This document shows, in pieces, positions 1 through 6,823 of a stretch of 11,402 nucleotides of DNA (the first letter of the stretch is position 1; the number at the start of each line of letters is the position of its first letter). The stretch is from positions 1-11,402 of the forward strand of contig JAIRNQ010000214.1 in assembly GCA_031257955.1 (NCBI GenBank). The letters are read 5' to 3'. The notes under the pieces were generated by a model. The model had not been told where the DNA came from. It saw only the letters and a program-made list of their open reading frames with translations, and did no database searches. Origin of the DNA: Deltaproteobacteria bacterium (GTDB taxonomy: Bacteria; Desulfobacterota; Desulfarculia; Adiutricales; Adiutricaceae). The position numbers and the translations under genes were made by a program.

Positions 1-1137
1 AAAAAGTATAAATACAGTTTTGACAAATTTGGTATCGAGCCGGAGCGATTTGGAAAAAATACTTAAGCTGTCTTTGTTTGGAAGATACAATAGGCAACCC
101 AAAACAATCGGAACGGACATGGCCAAATATCTGGAGGCCCCGGACTGGCGGGGGCCGATGGAACCCCTGCCGACCACGAGCATGAGGCCGGCGATTAAGC
201 CGCTCGCGATCAAACATACTGGTATGATGTCGGTTGTTTTATTGAAGCGGATAAAATCGGCCAGTATGATAACCGTAAAGAATAAAATAAAGGTGCCAAC
301 CAATTCAGTGGATGCGATATTGCCAATAAACAAGAGATAAAAATGTACTATGATAGAAGGGTTGTCAAATAAGGAGGAATTATCCAGGGTAGGAGAGACG
401 GCCTTATATACATTTATAGAGAAAAATAACAGGACTAAAAGGGCACAAAGAATAAATACGTAGAACGACACATCTATAAAAGCTTTTTTTCGATCGTGTA
501 ATATCCATATCAATATTATGGAAAACCAAATGGATAGTCCTTGGGCCGAAGAAAATGTTGTTATAAGGCAACATAGTATCATAGATAGAAGATAAATTAT
601 CGTTAAATATCTTTTTGTCCCATCTCTTTGGCAGAACGACTGGAATAATATACAGCCGAGTATGGTAAAACATAGCACAATAGCATAGCCCACCGAATTA
701 GCCACTAAAAATATTTCCCACTGTCTAGGCGACAACAAAACTATACCAACGAGAAAGGGTATAAGTAGGCTCTTGGATATATTTTTATAGTAATATGATA
801 CGAGCGATAAGTAACCTACGATGTATAAAAGCATCGAAAAATACATAACGTAGGTTACGTTATAATTCGTAAATGAGGTTATCGTATAGATTACCAGCCT
901 TAGGATAAAATCCAAATGCCCATAACCCAAAGAGGAAATGTCTTTTAGGGAAAACCCGCGAACGATAAAACTATAGGCCAGGTCTAGATCGTCGGCGTTT
1001 AGTACGTTTACGGCAAAGACTTTTATGTATGTGAGGGCTAAGGCCGTAAATAGGGCGGCCAGGGCAAAGTATGGGTATTTGGCGCGCATGGAAGATGTAT
1101 TGGGCTCAGCTGTCGTACCGATATCGGCGTTGGTCAT
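1..1137 (-). CDS. Partial polytopic membrane protein, GT-C glycosyltransferase-like (3' end outside window)
   Basis: The minus strand is open from an ATG at 1137 to the left edge: 379 codons with no stop. An AAAGG Shine-Dalgarno lies 8 nt upstream of this ATG; an in-frame ATG at 1164 lacks one. The product is very hydrophobic, with about nine or ten membrane segments: one at residues 22-44, then a run from about 78 to 350. After the first segment comes an acidic NADDLDLA loop (47-54). Later come SPRQWEIFLVANSVGY (136-151), FSSAQGLSIW (195-204) and SRYL (335-338). An acidic pair in the first external loop plus an Arg-Tyr motif is the layout of GT-C-fold membrane glycosyltransferases and related surface-polysaccharide proteins, so that role is inferred, not proven. 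A Wzy-like polymerase is the main alternative. AT-rich codons (ATA, TTA, TAT) set it apart from its neighbours and suggest acquisition by transfer. It is divergent from glgA. Confidence 0.82.
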   Translation of the reverse strand, partial: MTNADIGTTAEPNTSSMRAKYPYFALAALFTALALTYIKVFAVNVLNADDLDLAYSFIVRGFSLKDISSLGYGHLDFILRLVIYTITSFTNYNVTYVMYFSMLLYIVGYLSLVSYYYKNISKSLLIPFLVGIVLLSPRQWEIFLVANSVGYAIVLCFTILGCILFQSFCQRDGTKRYLTIIYLLSMILCCLITTFSSAQGLSIWFSIILIWILHDRKKAFIDVSFYVFILCALLVLLFFSINVYKAVSPTLDNSSLFDNPSIIVHFYLLFIGNIASTELVGTFILFFTVIILADFIRFNKTTDIIPVCLIASGLIAGLMLVVGRGSIGPRQSGASRYLAMSVPIVLGCLLYLPNKDSLSIFSKSLRLDTKFVKTVFILF

Positions 1138-1228
1138 ACGTTTAGCCTTTAAGGGACTACCCATCGTGGCGGAGAAAGACCGGCCGGGCCAGGACAGGCA
1201 CGGGCCCGCGAGAAGTTTTTCGAGCAAT

Positions 1229-1237
1229 GTTATAGCA
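1229..1237 (-). promoter_or_regulatory. Possible extended -10 promoter for the membrane-protein gene
   Basis: Read on the minus strand this is TGC followed by TATAAC, an extended -10 element with five of six bases of TATAAT, about 92 nt upstream of the ATG at 1137. No good -35 hexamer sits 16-18 bp further upstream. It is a weak candidate, supported mainly by position in the divergent intergenic region. Confidence 0.3.
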
Positions 1238-1378
1238 CAAAAACCCGGGAAAGGGGATAACTTCATCGGTCCGGATTGGGCCAACCCAACGGGCGGGTTG
1301 GGAAGTCGGGGGACCCGAAGGGGCGGTTTGGGAGGCCGGCCGGCTGGCTGGGATGGCTTGGCCGACGGCGGGAAGTTG

Positions 1379-1415
1379 CCCGCCCAAGGCGCCCCGAAGG
1401 GGTGGATTGGGCGGG
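1379..1415. repeat. Nested stem-loop in the divergent intergenic region
   Basis: The outer arms CCCGCCCA (1379-1386) and TGGGCGGG (1408-1415) are perfectly complementary over 8 bp. Inside them CCCC-GAA-GGGG (1392-1402) forms a second short hairpin. It lies upstream of the rightward promoter, so it is not part of the glgA transcript. A REP-like intergenic palindrome is the most cautious reading. Confidence 0.5.
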
Positions 1416-1441
1416 GGTGGGAAAAGAACGCGATAAATAGT

Positions 1442-1470
1442 TTGATTTTTGGGCAATTTTTTTTTAGAAT
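1442..1470 (+). promoter_or_regulatory. Sigma70-like promoter for the glgA operon
   Basis: A -35 hexamer TTGATT (1442-1447, four of six consensus bases) and a -10 hexamer TAGAAT (1465-1470, five of six) are separated by exactly 17 bp. The site sits in an AT-rich island within GC-rich DNA. The predicted start near 1477 would give a leader of about 175 nt before the glgA ATG at 1654. Confidence 0.55.
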
Positions 1471-1538
1471 CATGCCTGGATTGGGCTTCATTGGCCCCGT
1501 CCCCCGAAAGAGTCCCAGACGCGGGAAGCGTTTTCCCC

Positions 1539-1607
1539 AAAGGCCCCGGAGGGGCCGCCAGAAAGGCCCCGGAAGGGCCGCCAGAACGGCACCGGAGGGG
1601 CCTGGGG
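1539..1607. repeat. Three imperfect 23-bp tandem repeats forming hairpins in the glgA leader
   Basis: Units lie at 1539-1561, 1562-1584 and 1585-1607. Units 1 and 2 differ at one base; unit 3 is more diverged. Each contains a GGCCCC-GGA-GGGGCC-like hairpin (6-bp stem, 3-nt loop; units 2 and 3 each have one imperfect pair). Unit 3 is followed by TTTTT at 1609-1613, so the end of the array resembles an intrinsic terminator or attenuator inside the predicted glgA leader. No uORF with a ribosome site was recognised. Confidence 0.6.
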
Positions 1608-1653
1608 CTTTTTCCTTCCCAGCCCTCCCGCCCCCCTTAATTTCGAGGCGCCC

Positions 1654-3129
1654 ATGCCGGAATCATTACAGGTTTTATTCGCATCTTCCGAGGTCTCGCC
1701 GCTGGCCCAGACGGGCGGCTTGGCCGAGGTGGCCGGAAGCCTGCCCCAGGCCTTAGGGTCCCAAGGGCACCCGACCACGGTCATCATGCCCGCCTATCGC
1801 CAAACTTTGGCCAAATGGCGCTTTTCTGAGATCTACCCGGATCTGTCCGTGACCATGGGGGCCGAGGAAGTACCCTTTTCGGTCCTGACCGGCCCGTTGG
1901 GGCCGGACCCGGCCGGGGCCGGGAGTTGGCCGGACGGCCGGAAAGCTCTGTTGGTCAAGTGCGACCGCTATTTCGACCGGGAGGGCCTTTACGGGGACGG
2001 CAGCGCGGCCTTTCCCGACAACCACGAGCGCTTCGCCTTCTTTTCCAAGGCGGTCATGGAAACCATGAAGGCCATACCCGGCCAGTTCGACGTCGTGGTG
2101 GCCAACGACTGGCAGACGGCCCTTTTGATGCCCTATTTGGCCGAAAGCGGGCCCGGGGCCCCGGCCGGGGTTTTCATAATCCACAACCAGGGTTTTTTGG
2201 GCCTGGCCCCGCCCGAGGCCAGGGGCCTGATTGGCCTGCCGGAGTTTTATTACGGCCTGGAAGGGATGGAGTACTACGGCCAGCTAAGTTACCTCAAGGC
2301 CGGCATCGTCTACTCCAAGGCCGTGGTCACCGTCTCGCCCACCTACGCCCGGGAGATCCAGACCCCCGAGGGCGGAAACGGCCTGGACGGGGTCCTAAGG
2401 CTCCATTCCGGCAAGCTCTCCGGCATCGTCAACGGCGTGGATTACGTCAGCTGGAACCCGGCCGCCGATCGCTTCATCTCCCACGGCTACTCGGAGAAGA
2501 ACTTTGCCGGGAAGGCCAAGTGCAAGGCCTCGGTAAAGGAGCAGCTAAAACTGGCCCCCTCCGACCGGCCCCTGTTCGCCATGGTCAGCCGCCTCACGGC
2601 CCAAAAGGGCATATCGCTGGTGGTCGAGGCCGGGCCGGAACTGTTTAAGCTGGGGATCGATTTGATCATACTGGGCACCGGCGAGCCCTGGTTCGAGGAA
2701 CAGCTTAGAAACCTCATGGGCCGTTACCCGGATAACATGCGCCTGATACTGGCTTACGACAACAAACTGGCCCACCAAATCATCGCCGGATCCGACTTTA
2801 CCCTGGTCCCTTCCATGTACGAGCCCTGCGGACTCATCCAACTCTACAGCCTCAGATACGGGACCATCCCCATCGTCCGGGCCATAGGCGGGCTTAACGA
2901 CACCGTCCGCGACTACGCCGGCCAAAACCCCGACGGCCTTTGGGACAACGGTTTTAAGTTTAGCCAATTCCAGGCCCCGGCCCTGACCCGGGCCGTGCGC
3001 CGGGCCACCGAGCTGTACCGGACTCCGGACTTTAAGGCCATGGCCCTGGCCAACATGGCCGAGGACCACAGCTGGGAGAGCTCGGCCGCCGAATACGTCA
3101 AGGTTTTCCATAAAGCCCTGGGCCGTTAG
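1654..3129 (+). CDS. glgA: Glycogen/starch synthase GlgA (GT5 family)
   Basis: A 491-residue protein, the usual length for bacterial GlgA, which transfers glucose from an ADP- or UDP-sugar to the non-reducing end of a cytosolic alpha-1,4-glucan. The N-terminal GT5 domain starts LFASSEVSPLAQTGGLAEV and includes NDWQTAL (151-157) and IIHNQGFLG (175-183). Next come the SPTYAREIQTPEGG stretch (228-241) and the NGVDY hinge (260-264). The C-terminal GT-B domain carries SRLTAQKG (312-319), whose Arg and Lys contact the nucleotide sugar in the family, and PSMYEPCGLIQL (386-397). Two signatures deviate: the usual KTGGL is QTGGL (19-23), and the second TGGL is IGGL (411-414). The ATG has a GAGG ribosome site 5 nt upstream. 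The GH57 gene starts 48 nt downstream, suggesting an operon. Family assignment is secure; activity with ADP-glucose is inferred. Confidence 0.95.
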   Translation: MPESLQVLFASSEVSPLAQTGGLAEVAGSLPQALGSQGHPTTVIMPAYRQTLAKWRFSEIYPDLSVTMGAEEVPFSVLTGPLGPDPAGAGSWPDGRKALLVKCDRYFDREGLYGDGSAAFPDNHERFAFFSKAVMETMKAIPGQFDVVVANDWQTALLMPYLAESGPGAPAGVFIIHNQGFLGLAPPEARGLIGLPEFYYGLEGMEYYGQLSYLKAGIVYSKAVVTVSPTYAREIQTPEGGNGLDGVLRLHSGKLSGIVNGVDYVSWNPAADRFISHGYSEKNFAGKAKCKASVKEQLKLAPSDRPLFAMVSRLTAQKGISLVVEAGPELFKLGIDLIILGTGEPWFEEQLRNLMGRYPDNMRLILAYDNKLAHQIIAGSDFTLVPSMYEPCGLIQLYSLRYGTIPIVRAIGGLNDTVRDYAGQNPDGLWDNGFKFSQFQAPALTRAVRRATELYRTPDFKAMALANMAEDHSWESSAAEYVKVFHKALGR

Positions 3130-3140
3130 CCCAGAGCCGG

Positions 3141-3163
3141 GCCCGGGGGTCTTGGTCCCGGGC
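3141..3163 (+). other. Intercistronic stem-loop between glgA and the GH57 gene
   Basis: Perfect 7-bp arms GCCCGGG (3141-3147) and CCCGGGC (3157-3163) enclose a 9-nt loop. No T-run follows, so it is not an intrinsic terminator. It ends 1 nt before the GAAAGGA ribosome site of the next gene and could affect mRNA stability or translation of that gene. Confidence 0.5.
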
Positions 3164-3164
3164 G

Positions 3165-3180
3165 AAAGGAAGTCACGTTG
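3165..3180 (+). promoter_or_regulatory. Ribosome binding site fixing a TTG start
   Basis: AAAGGA (3165-3170) lies 7 nt before a TTG at 3178. The TTG frame begins directly before the conserved N-terminal beta strand RYLVIHGHFYQP, and no in-frame ATG occurs until residue 81, well inside the domain, so TTG is the supported start. Confidence 0.7.
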
Positions 3181-5739
3181 TCCGGTTCACGCTATCTGGT
3201 AATCCACGGCCATTTCTACCAACCTCCCCGCGAAAACCCCGTCACCGGGTCGGTACCCGAACAACTCTCCGCCGCCCCCTACCACGACTGGAACGAAAGG
3301 GTCACCAGGGAGTGCTACGCCACCAACGCCCGGGCCAGGATCCACGGCCAAAACGGGCGCGTCTCCCGGCTATTGAACAACTACCAGCACATCAGTTTCA
3401 ACGTCGGCCCGACCCTCATGGCTTGGCTGGCCGAAAACGATCCGGCCACGGCCGCTTTGATCGTCAAAGCCGACCAAGCCGGGGCCATCGGCCACAACGG
3501 CCACGGTCCGGCCATCGCCCAGGTTTTTAACCACGTCATCATGCCTTTGGCCAACCGCCGGGACAAGCTGACCCAGATCCTCTGGGGTCGGGAGTATTTC
3601 AAGAAAACCTTCGACCGGGCCCCCGAGGGCATGTGGCTGGCCGAGACGGCCGCCGACGTCGAAAGCCTCTCGCTCCTCTCCAAGGCCGGGATTAAGTACA
3701 CCATACTGGCCCAGGGGCAAATCGACGCCATCCGCCCGGTGACCGAGGACCGCTCGGCCCCCTGGGAAAAAACCCTTTCCCCGGTCGATCCCAGGGAACC
3801 TTACCGGGTCTACTGGGGCCGCGGCCCCCATGACTACGTTAGCGCCTTCGTCTACGACGGCCCGGTCTCCCGGGCCGTGGCCTTTGAGAGCCTGCTTAGG
3901 GACGGGCAGAGCTTCCTCAGCCGCATAGAGGGGGCCTTCGGGGATCGGGAAAGCTCCGGCCTCCCGAGGCTGGTGAACCTGGCCACCGACGGGGAATCCT
4001 ACGGCCATCACTTCCAGTTCGGGGAGATGGCCCTGGCCTGGGTCATCGACCAGCTGGAACGCATAAGGCCCAAAAGCGGCGACGCCATCAACGTTACCAA
4101 TTACGGCGAGTTTTTGGCCAAGTACCCGCCCCGGATGGAGGCCCGCCTGGTCGAGAACTCCTCCTGGAGCTGCGCCCACGGGGTCGAGCGCTGGCGTTCC
4201 GACTGCGGCTGCCACACCGGCGGCCAAGCCGGCTGGAACCAAAAATGGCGCACCCCCCTGAGGGACGGCCTGAACTGGCTTAGGGACCACCTGTCGTTCA
4301 TTTACGAGCGGACCCTGGCCGATCTGCTGACCGACCCTTGGGCGGCCCGCGACGCCTACGTGGACGTATTGGCCTCGGATTATGACCCTTCCGAGAAAGA
4401 GCGCTTCCTGGCCCAACAGGCCAAAAAAAGCCTCTCCAAGGCCGAGAGCCTGACCGTCTGGGAACAGATGGAGGCCCAGCTGATGGGCCAGTACATGTTC
4501 ACCAGCTGCGGCTGGTTCTTTGACGATCTGACCGGGCTCGAGCCGGTCCAGAACCTGCGCTACGCCCACCGGGCCATAAACCTTACCGAAAAATACTGCG
4601 ATCAGGATCTGGCCGAGGGCCTGGTCGCCTTCCTGCGCCAGGCCGAGCCCAACGATCCGGCCTACCGGACCGGCGAGGACGTCTGGGACAAACTCGTCCT
4701 CCCTCACCACCTATCCGAATCCCGCCTCTCGGCCCACTGGGCGGCGGCCAAGCTCATGGGGGCCACCGAGTCGCTGGGCCAATTTAAATACCAACGCTTT
4801 CTCGAGGCCGACGGCCAGTCGGCCGAACTGGATCTGGAACAATGCCGGGTGACCCTGGGCCGGGTGACCGTCTCCGACCCCCGCCTGGGCGAAAGCCCCA
4901 GAATCTGCCTGGCCCACTGCCCCATCGGGGGCGAGTCGCTCCGGGTGGCCGTTTTTCGGCCCCCGAACGGCCAGGGTCCCGGCCCCGGCCAAACCGCCGG
5001 TTCGGCCCCGGGCCATTCGTCGGGCCCATCGTCCCCGAAGGGGACGGACAACGAATTTCCGGCCTCCCGTTTCCTCTCCCGGGTGCGGGAAAACCCGGAT
5101 CTCCTAAACGATCCGGCCGCCGTGGTTCGGGGCTTCGTCGACCCCGCCTTGGCCCCGGAGATCTTTGGGCTCGAGGATCTAAACCCCGGAGTCCGAAAGG
5201 CCATATTGACCGATCTGGTCGGGGATTTTTTCCGGGATCTCAAAGCCTACACGGAAAAGTCCTTTAACCTCTGCAGCGACATCCTGGTCAAATACAGCGA
5301 CTCCCACAGCCGCCCGGACTGGCTGTCCCGTTTCGTCTTTAGGGTGGTGACCGAGGCCAAGGTGGCCTCATTTATCCAAAAGATGAAAAAGGGCGAAAAG
5401 ATCAACCTCTCCAAACTGGCGGAACTGGCCAACGAAAAGGAAACCGCCGGCTCCTTCCAAAACGAGCCGGTGCTGACCCAGGCCGCCCAGGAGTACCTGG
5501 CCACCCTCCTGAACCTGGCCAAAACCCCCGGGGCCCGGCCCACGGCCATCCGGGAGGCCCTGGACTTCATCGCCTTTCTCAAGCAAAACCGCCTGCCGGT
5601 CGATTTTTGGGAGGCCCAAAACCTCTGGCACGCCCTGGTCATGGACGGCCAATTCTTGGGCGCCCTGGAACGGGAGCCCCGGCAAACCTTCCGGGATCTG
5701 GGCGAGGCCCTCAACTTCGAGTGGCCCACTTCCCCCTAA
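3178..5739 (+). CDS. GH57 glycoside hydrolase with DUF3536 region (alpha-glucan-active)
   Basis: An 853-residue cytosolic protein without signal peptide. The N-terminal half is a GH57 catalytic barrel: motif 1 is HGHFYQPPREN (10-20), GHNGHG lies at 105-110, GMWLAET (151-157) holds the probable nucleophile Glu156, and LATDGESYGHH (268-278) holds the probable acid/base Asp271. A conserved-looking Cys/His cluster, SWSCAHGVERWRSDCGCH, follows at 329-346. The rest is the alpha-helical DUF3536-type region. GH57 enzymes act on alpha-glucans (amylase, 4-alpha-glucanotransferase, branching enzyme); the specificity of DUF3536 members is not known to me. Its place 48 nt after glgA supports a role in glycogen processing. 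An odd Gly/Pro/Ser stretch at 596-620 interrupts the C-terminal part and looks like a flexible linker. Family confidence is high, exact reaction unknown. Confidence 0.92.
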   Translation: MSGSRYLVIHGHFYQPPRENPVTGSVPEQLSAAPYHDWNERVTRECYATNARARIHGQNGRVSRLLNNYQHISFNVGPTLMAWLAENDPATAALIVKADQAGAIGHNGHGPAIAQVFNHVIMPLANRRDKLTQILWGREYFKKTFDRAPEGMWLAETAADVESLSLLSKAGIKYTILAQGQIDAIRPVTEDRSAPWEKTLSPVDPREPYRVYWGRGPHDYVSAFVYDGPVSRAVAFESLLRDGQSFLSRIEGAFGDRESSGLPRLVNLATDGESYGHHFQFGEMALAWVIDQLERIRPKSGDAINVTNYGEFLAKYPPRMEARLVENSSWSCAHGVERWRSDCGCHTGGQAGWNQKWRTPLRDGLNWLRDHLSFIYERTLADLLTDPWAARDAYVDVLASDYDPSEKERFLAQQAKKSLSKAESLTVWEQMEAQLMGQYMFTSCGWFFDDLTGLEPVQNLRYAHRAINLTEKYCDQDLAEGLVAFLRQAEPNDPAYRTGEDVWDKLVLPHHLSESRLSAHWAAAKLMGATESLGQFKYQRFLEADGQSAELDLEQCRVTLGRVTVSDPRLGESPRICLAHCPIGGESLRVAVFRPPNGQGPGPGQTAGSAPGHSSGPSSPKGTDNEFPASRFLSRVRENPDLLNDPAAVVRGFVDPALAPEIFGLEDLNPGVRKAILTDLVGDFFRDLKAYTEKSFNLCSDILVKYSDSHSRPDWLSRFVFRVVTEAKVASFIQKMKKGEKINLSKLAELANEKETAGSFQNEPVLTQAAQEYLATLLNLAKTPGARPTAIREALDFIAFLKQNRLPVDFWEAQNLWHALVMDGQFLGALEREPRQTFRDLGEALNFEWPTSP

Positions 5740-5906
5740 ACCCCCCGGGCGGGGCCCTGGCGAGAAGCTGGCCCGGGCGATTTGGCCCGGGGGGCCTAAA
5801 GCCAGGGCTATTTGGCCAAAGGGGTCCTACCTCAACCCCTCACGCGGCCACCTTACGACCAAGCTGAATAAATTAGCCTACGAAAACGATTAATCTCAAA
5901 TATTCA
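5740..5906. other. Intergenic segment after the glg operon with weak stem-loops
   Basis: Inverted repeats include GCCCTGGC/GCCAGGGC (5754-5761 with 5801-5808) enclosing a CCCGGG pair (5772-5777 with 5786-5791), and AGGGGT/ACCCCT (5820-5825 with 5835-5840). None is followed by a T-run, so no clear intrinsic terminator for the operon is visible; termination may be Rho-dependent. Confidence 0.4.
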
Positions 5907-5928
5907 TTGCAATCGACTCCAAATCGTT
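5885..5928. promoter_or_regulatory. Inverted repeat around the orphan promoter (possible operator)
   Basis: AACGATT (5885-5891) and AATCGTT (5922-5928) are perfect inverted 7-mers that bracket the -35 box, the second lying in the promoter spacer. A third AATCG half-site is at 5911-5915. Position suggests a regulator-binding site; the regulator cannot be identified. Confidence 0.3.
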
Positions 5929-5935
5929 CTATAAT
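5907..5935 (+). promoter_or_regulatory. Strong sigma70-type promoter without an evident downstream gene
   Basis: TTGCAA (5907-5912) and an exact TATAAT (5930-5935) are separated by 17 bp in a local AT-rich island. Predicted transcription starts near 5942. No convincing coding sequence with a ribosome site follows until the chemoreceptor ATG at 6824. It may therefore drive a non-coding transcript through the repeat array, or an almost 900-nt leader for that gene. Confidence 0.6.
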
Positions 5936-6148
5936 CAAGGGAACTTAGCTTACGGTCGCAAGGAAGGCTTTGGCCTCCCGCCTCACGGCGCCCCAACCCA
6001 ACCCGCGATTATACGGCCCGGTAGTTTTACGGACCACCGGTTACTATTGCCCGCCCCGCGGACGAGCGAACGTGCGTTTCGTGCGGACGAGCGTTACTAA
6101 CGGCCGGGCCTTTTGGCGGCCAATATTTTGCCCGCCTTTCGTAAGCCA

Positions 6149-6482
6149 GTCCTTGTGACCAATAGACCTTGGTCCAAATTGTCCTTGGAACCGATAGCCT
6201 TTGGGACAAACGGTTTTCGGGCCCGGCCAGTCCTTGGGACCGGCCAGTCCTTGGAACCGATAGCCTTTGGGACAAACGGTTTTCGGGCCCGGCCAGTCTT
6301 TGGGACCGGCCAGTCCTTGGGACCGATGGCCCTTGGGACAGACAGTTTTCGGGCCCGGCCAGTCCTTGGGACCGGCCAGTCCTTTAGCCCTTGGGACAGA
6401 CGGTTTTCGGGCCCGACCAGTCCTTGGGACCGGCCAGTCCTTGGAACCAATTGTCCCCGGGATATTTGGTTCTCGGGCCCGG
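6149..6482. repeat. Tandem array of about five 66-bp units
   Basis: Units begin with GTCCTTGG at 6181, 6247, 6313, 6379 and 6437. Units 1 and 2 differ at one position of 66 and unit 3 differs from unit 1 at five. Unit 4 is 58 bp because of an 8-bp deletion, and unit 5 is diverged and stops after about 46 bp. Degenerate unit-like sequence extends left to about 6149. Each complete unit holds a small hairpin (GGCC-A-GTCC, loop TTG, GGAC-C-GGCC; for example 6225-6245) and an AACCG/CGGTT pair in units 1 and 2. Direct adjacency without unique spacers excludes CRISPR. Frames are open on both strands because the unit lacks stop triplets, but the 8-bp deletion breaks every frame, so coding is unlikely. 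Confidence 0.85.
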
Positions 6483-6823
6483 TACCCCCCCGCGGCCGCC
6501 CGGCCCGGGGTTAACGCCATAACGCGACCCCAATAACGCTATGCCCCCGACTCAGACCCCAGCGCAAACCCTTAAGCGATCCCGGACCCGGGTCCGTTCC
6601 CATGGCCAAGTATTGGGCCATGTTTGGGGCCAAATTTTGGGCTATGGTGGCGGGCGGGGCTTTGGCGCTTTGGGGGACCGGGGTTGACCGGCCGGTCCGG
6701 GCCAGCCGGGTTGGGGCAAAAGGATTGGGCTGATTGGACAAACAAATAACCCCGGACCGGATGGCCCGGGTAAAAAATTGAAATATATCGAGCCGACCGC
6801 GCCTGACAAAATCGGAGGGGATC
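6483..6823. other. Palindrome-rich region upstream of the chemoreceptor gene
   Basis: No gene seen. It contains perfect palindromes GGACCCGGGTCC (6584-6595) and GACCGGCCGGTC (6686-6697) and a stem-loop with arms CATGGCC (6601-6607) and GGCCATG (6616-6622). An AT-rich patch at 6771-6790 precedes the chemoreceptor and may contain its promoter, but no hexamer pair with good spacing was found. Confidence 0.5.

Larger units (their letters stand above)
1138..1441. other. Divergent intergenic region, palindrome-rich, no gene seen
   Basis: No convincing gene; the open frames here are low-complexity Gly/Pro/Arg translations of GC-rich repeats. Small inverted repeats include CCCAAC/GTTGGG (1285-1290 with 1297-1302), CCCGAAGGGG (1314-1323), and a larger stem-loop at 1379-1415. 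The two flanking genes point away from each other, so their promoters should lie in this region or just right of it. Confidence 0.6.

Noticed and set aside
1025..1756. 243-codon plus-strand frame
   Set aside because: It crosses the start of the divergent membrane gene, the promoter region and the glgA start, and its translation is low-complexity Pro/Gly/Arg.
3370..4710. 446-codon minus-strand open frame
   Set aside because: Antisense to the GH57 gene, whose catalytic motifs are all in the plus frame; no family recognised in the shadow.
5936..6145. tRNA, tmRNA, 6S or RNase P RNA downstream of the orphan promoter
   Set aside because: No T-loop GGTTCGAAT-type motif or other diagnostic element of these RNAs was found by eye.
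5970..6158. 62-codon plus-strand frame after the orphan promoter
   Set aside because: It would start at TTG with an AAGGAAGG only 2 nt away, too close for a ribosome site, and the translation resembles no known protein.
6149..6482. CRISPR array
   Set aside because: The units are adjacent direct repeats with no unique spacers, and no cas gene is present.
6044..6520. Long minus-strand frame encoding 22-residue repeats (KDWPGPKTV-like), and similar plus-strand frames across the array
   Set aside because: Several frames on both strands are open because the 66-bp unit lacks stop triplets. The 8-bp deletion in one unit shifts the frame, and no ribosome site or known repeat protein was recognised.
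6771..6799. Sigma28-like promoter (TAAA ... GCCGACCG) before the chemoreceptor gene
   Set aside because: The spacing is about two bases too long and the -10 half matches poorly, so it was not called.
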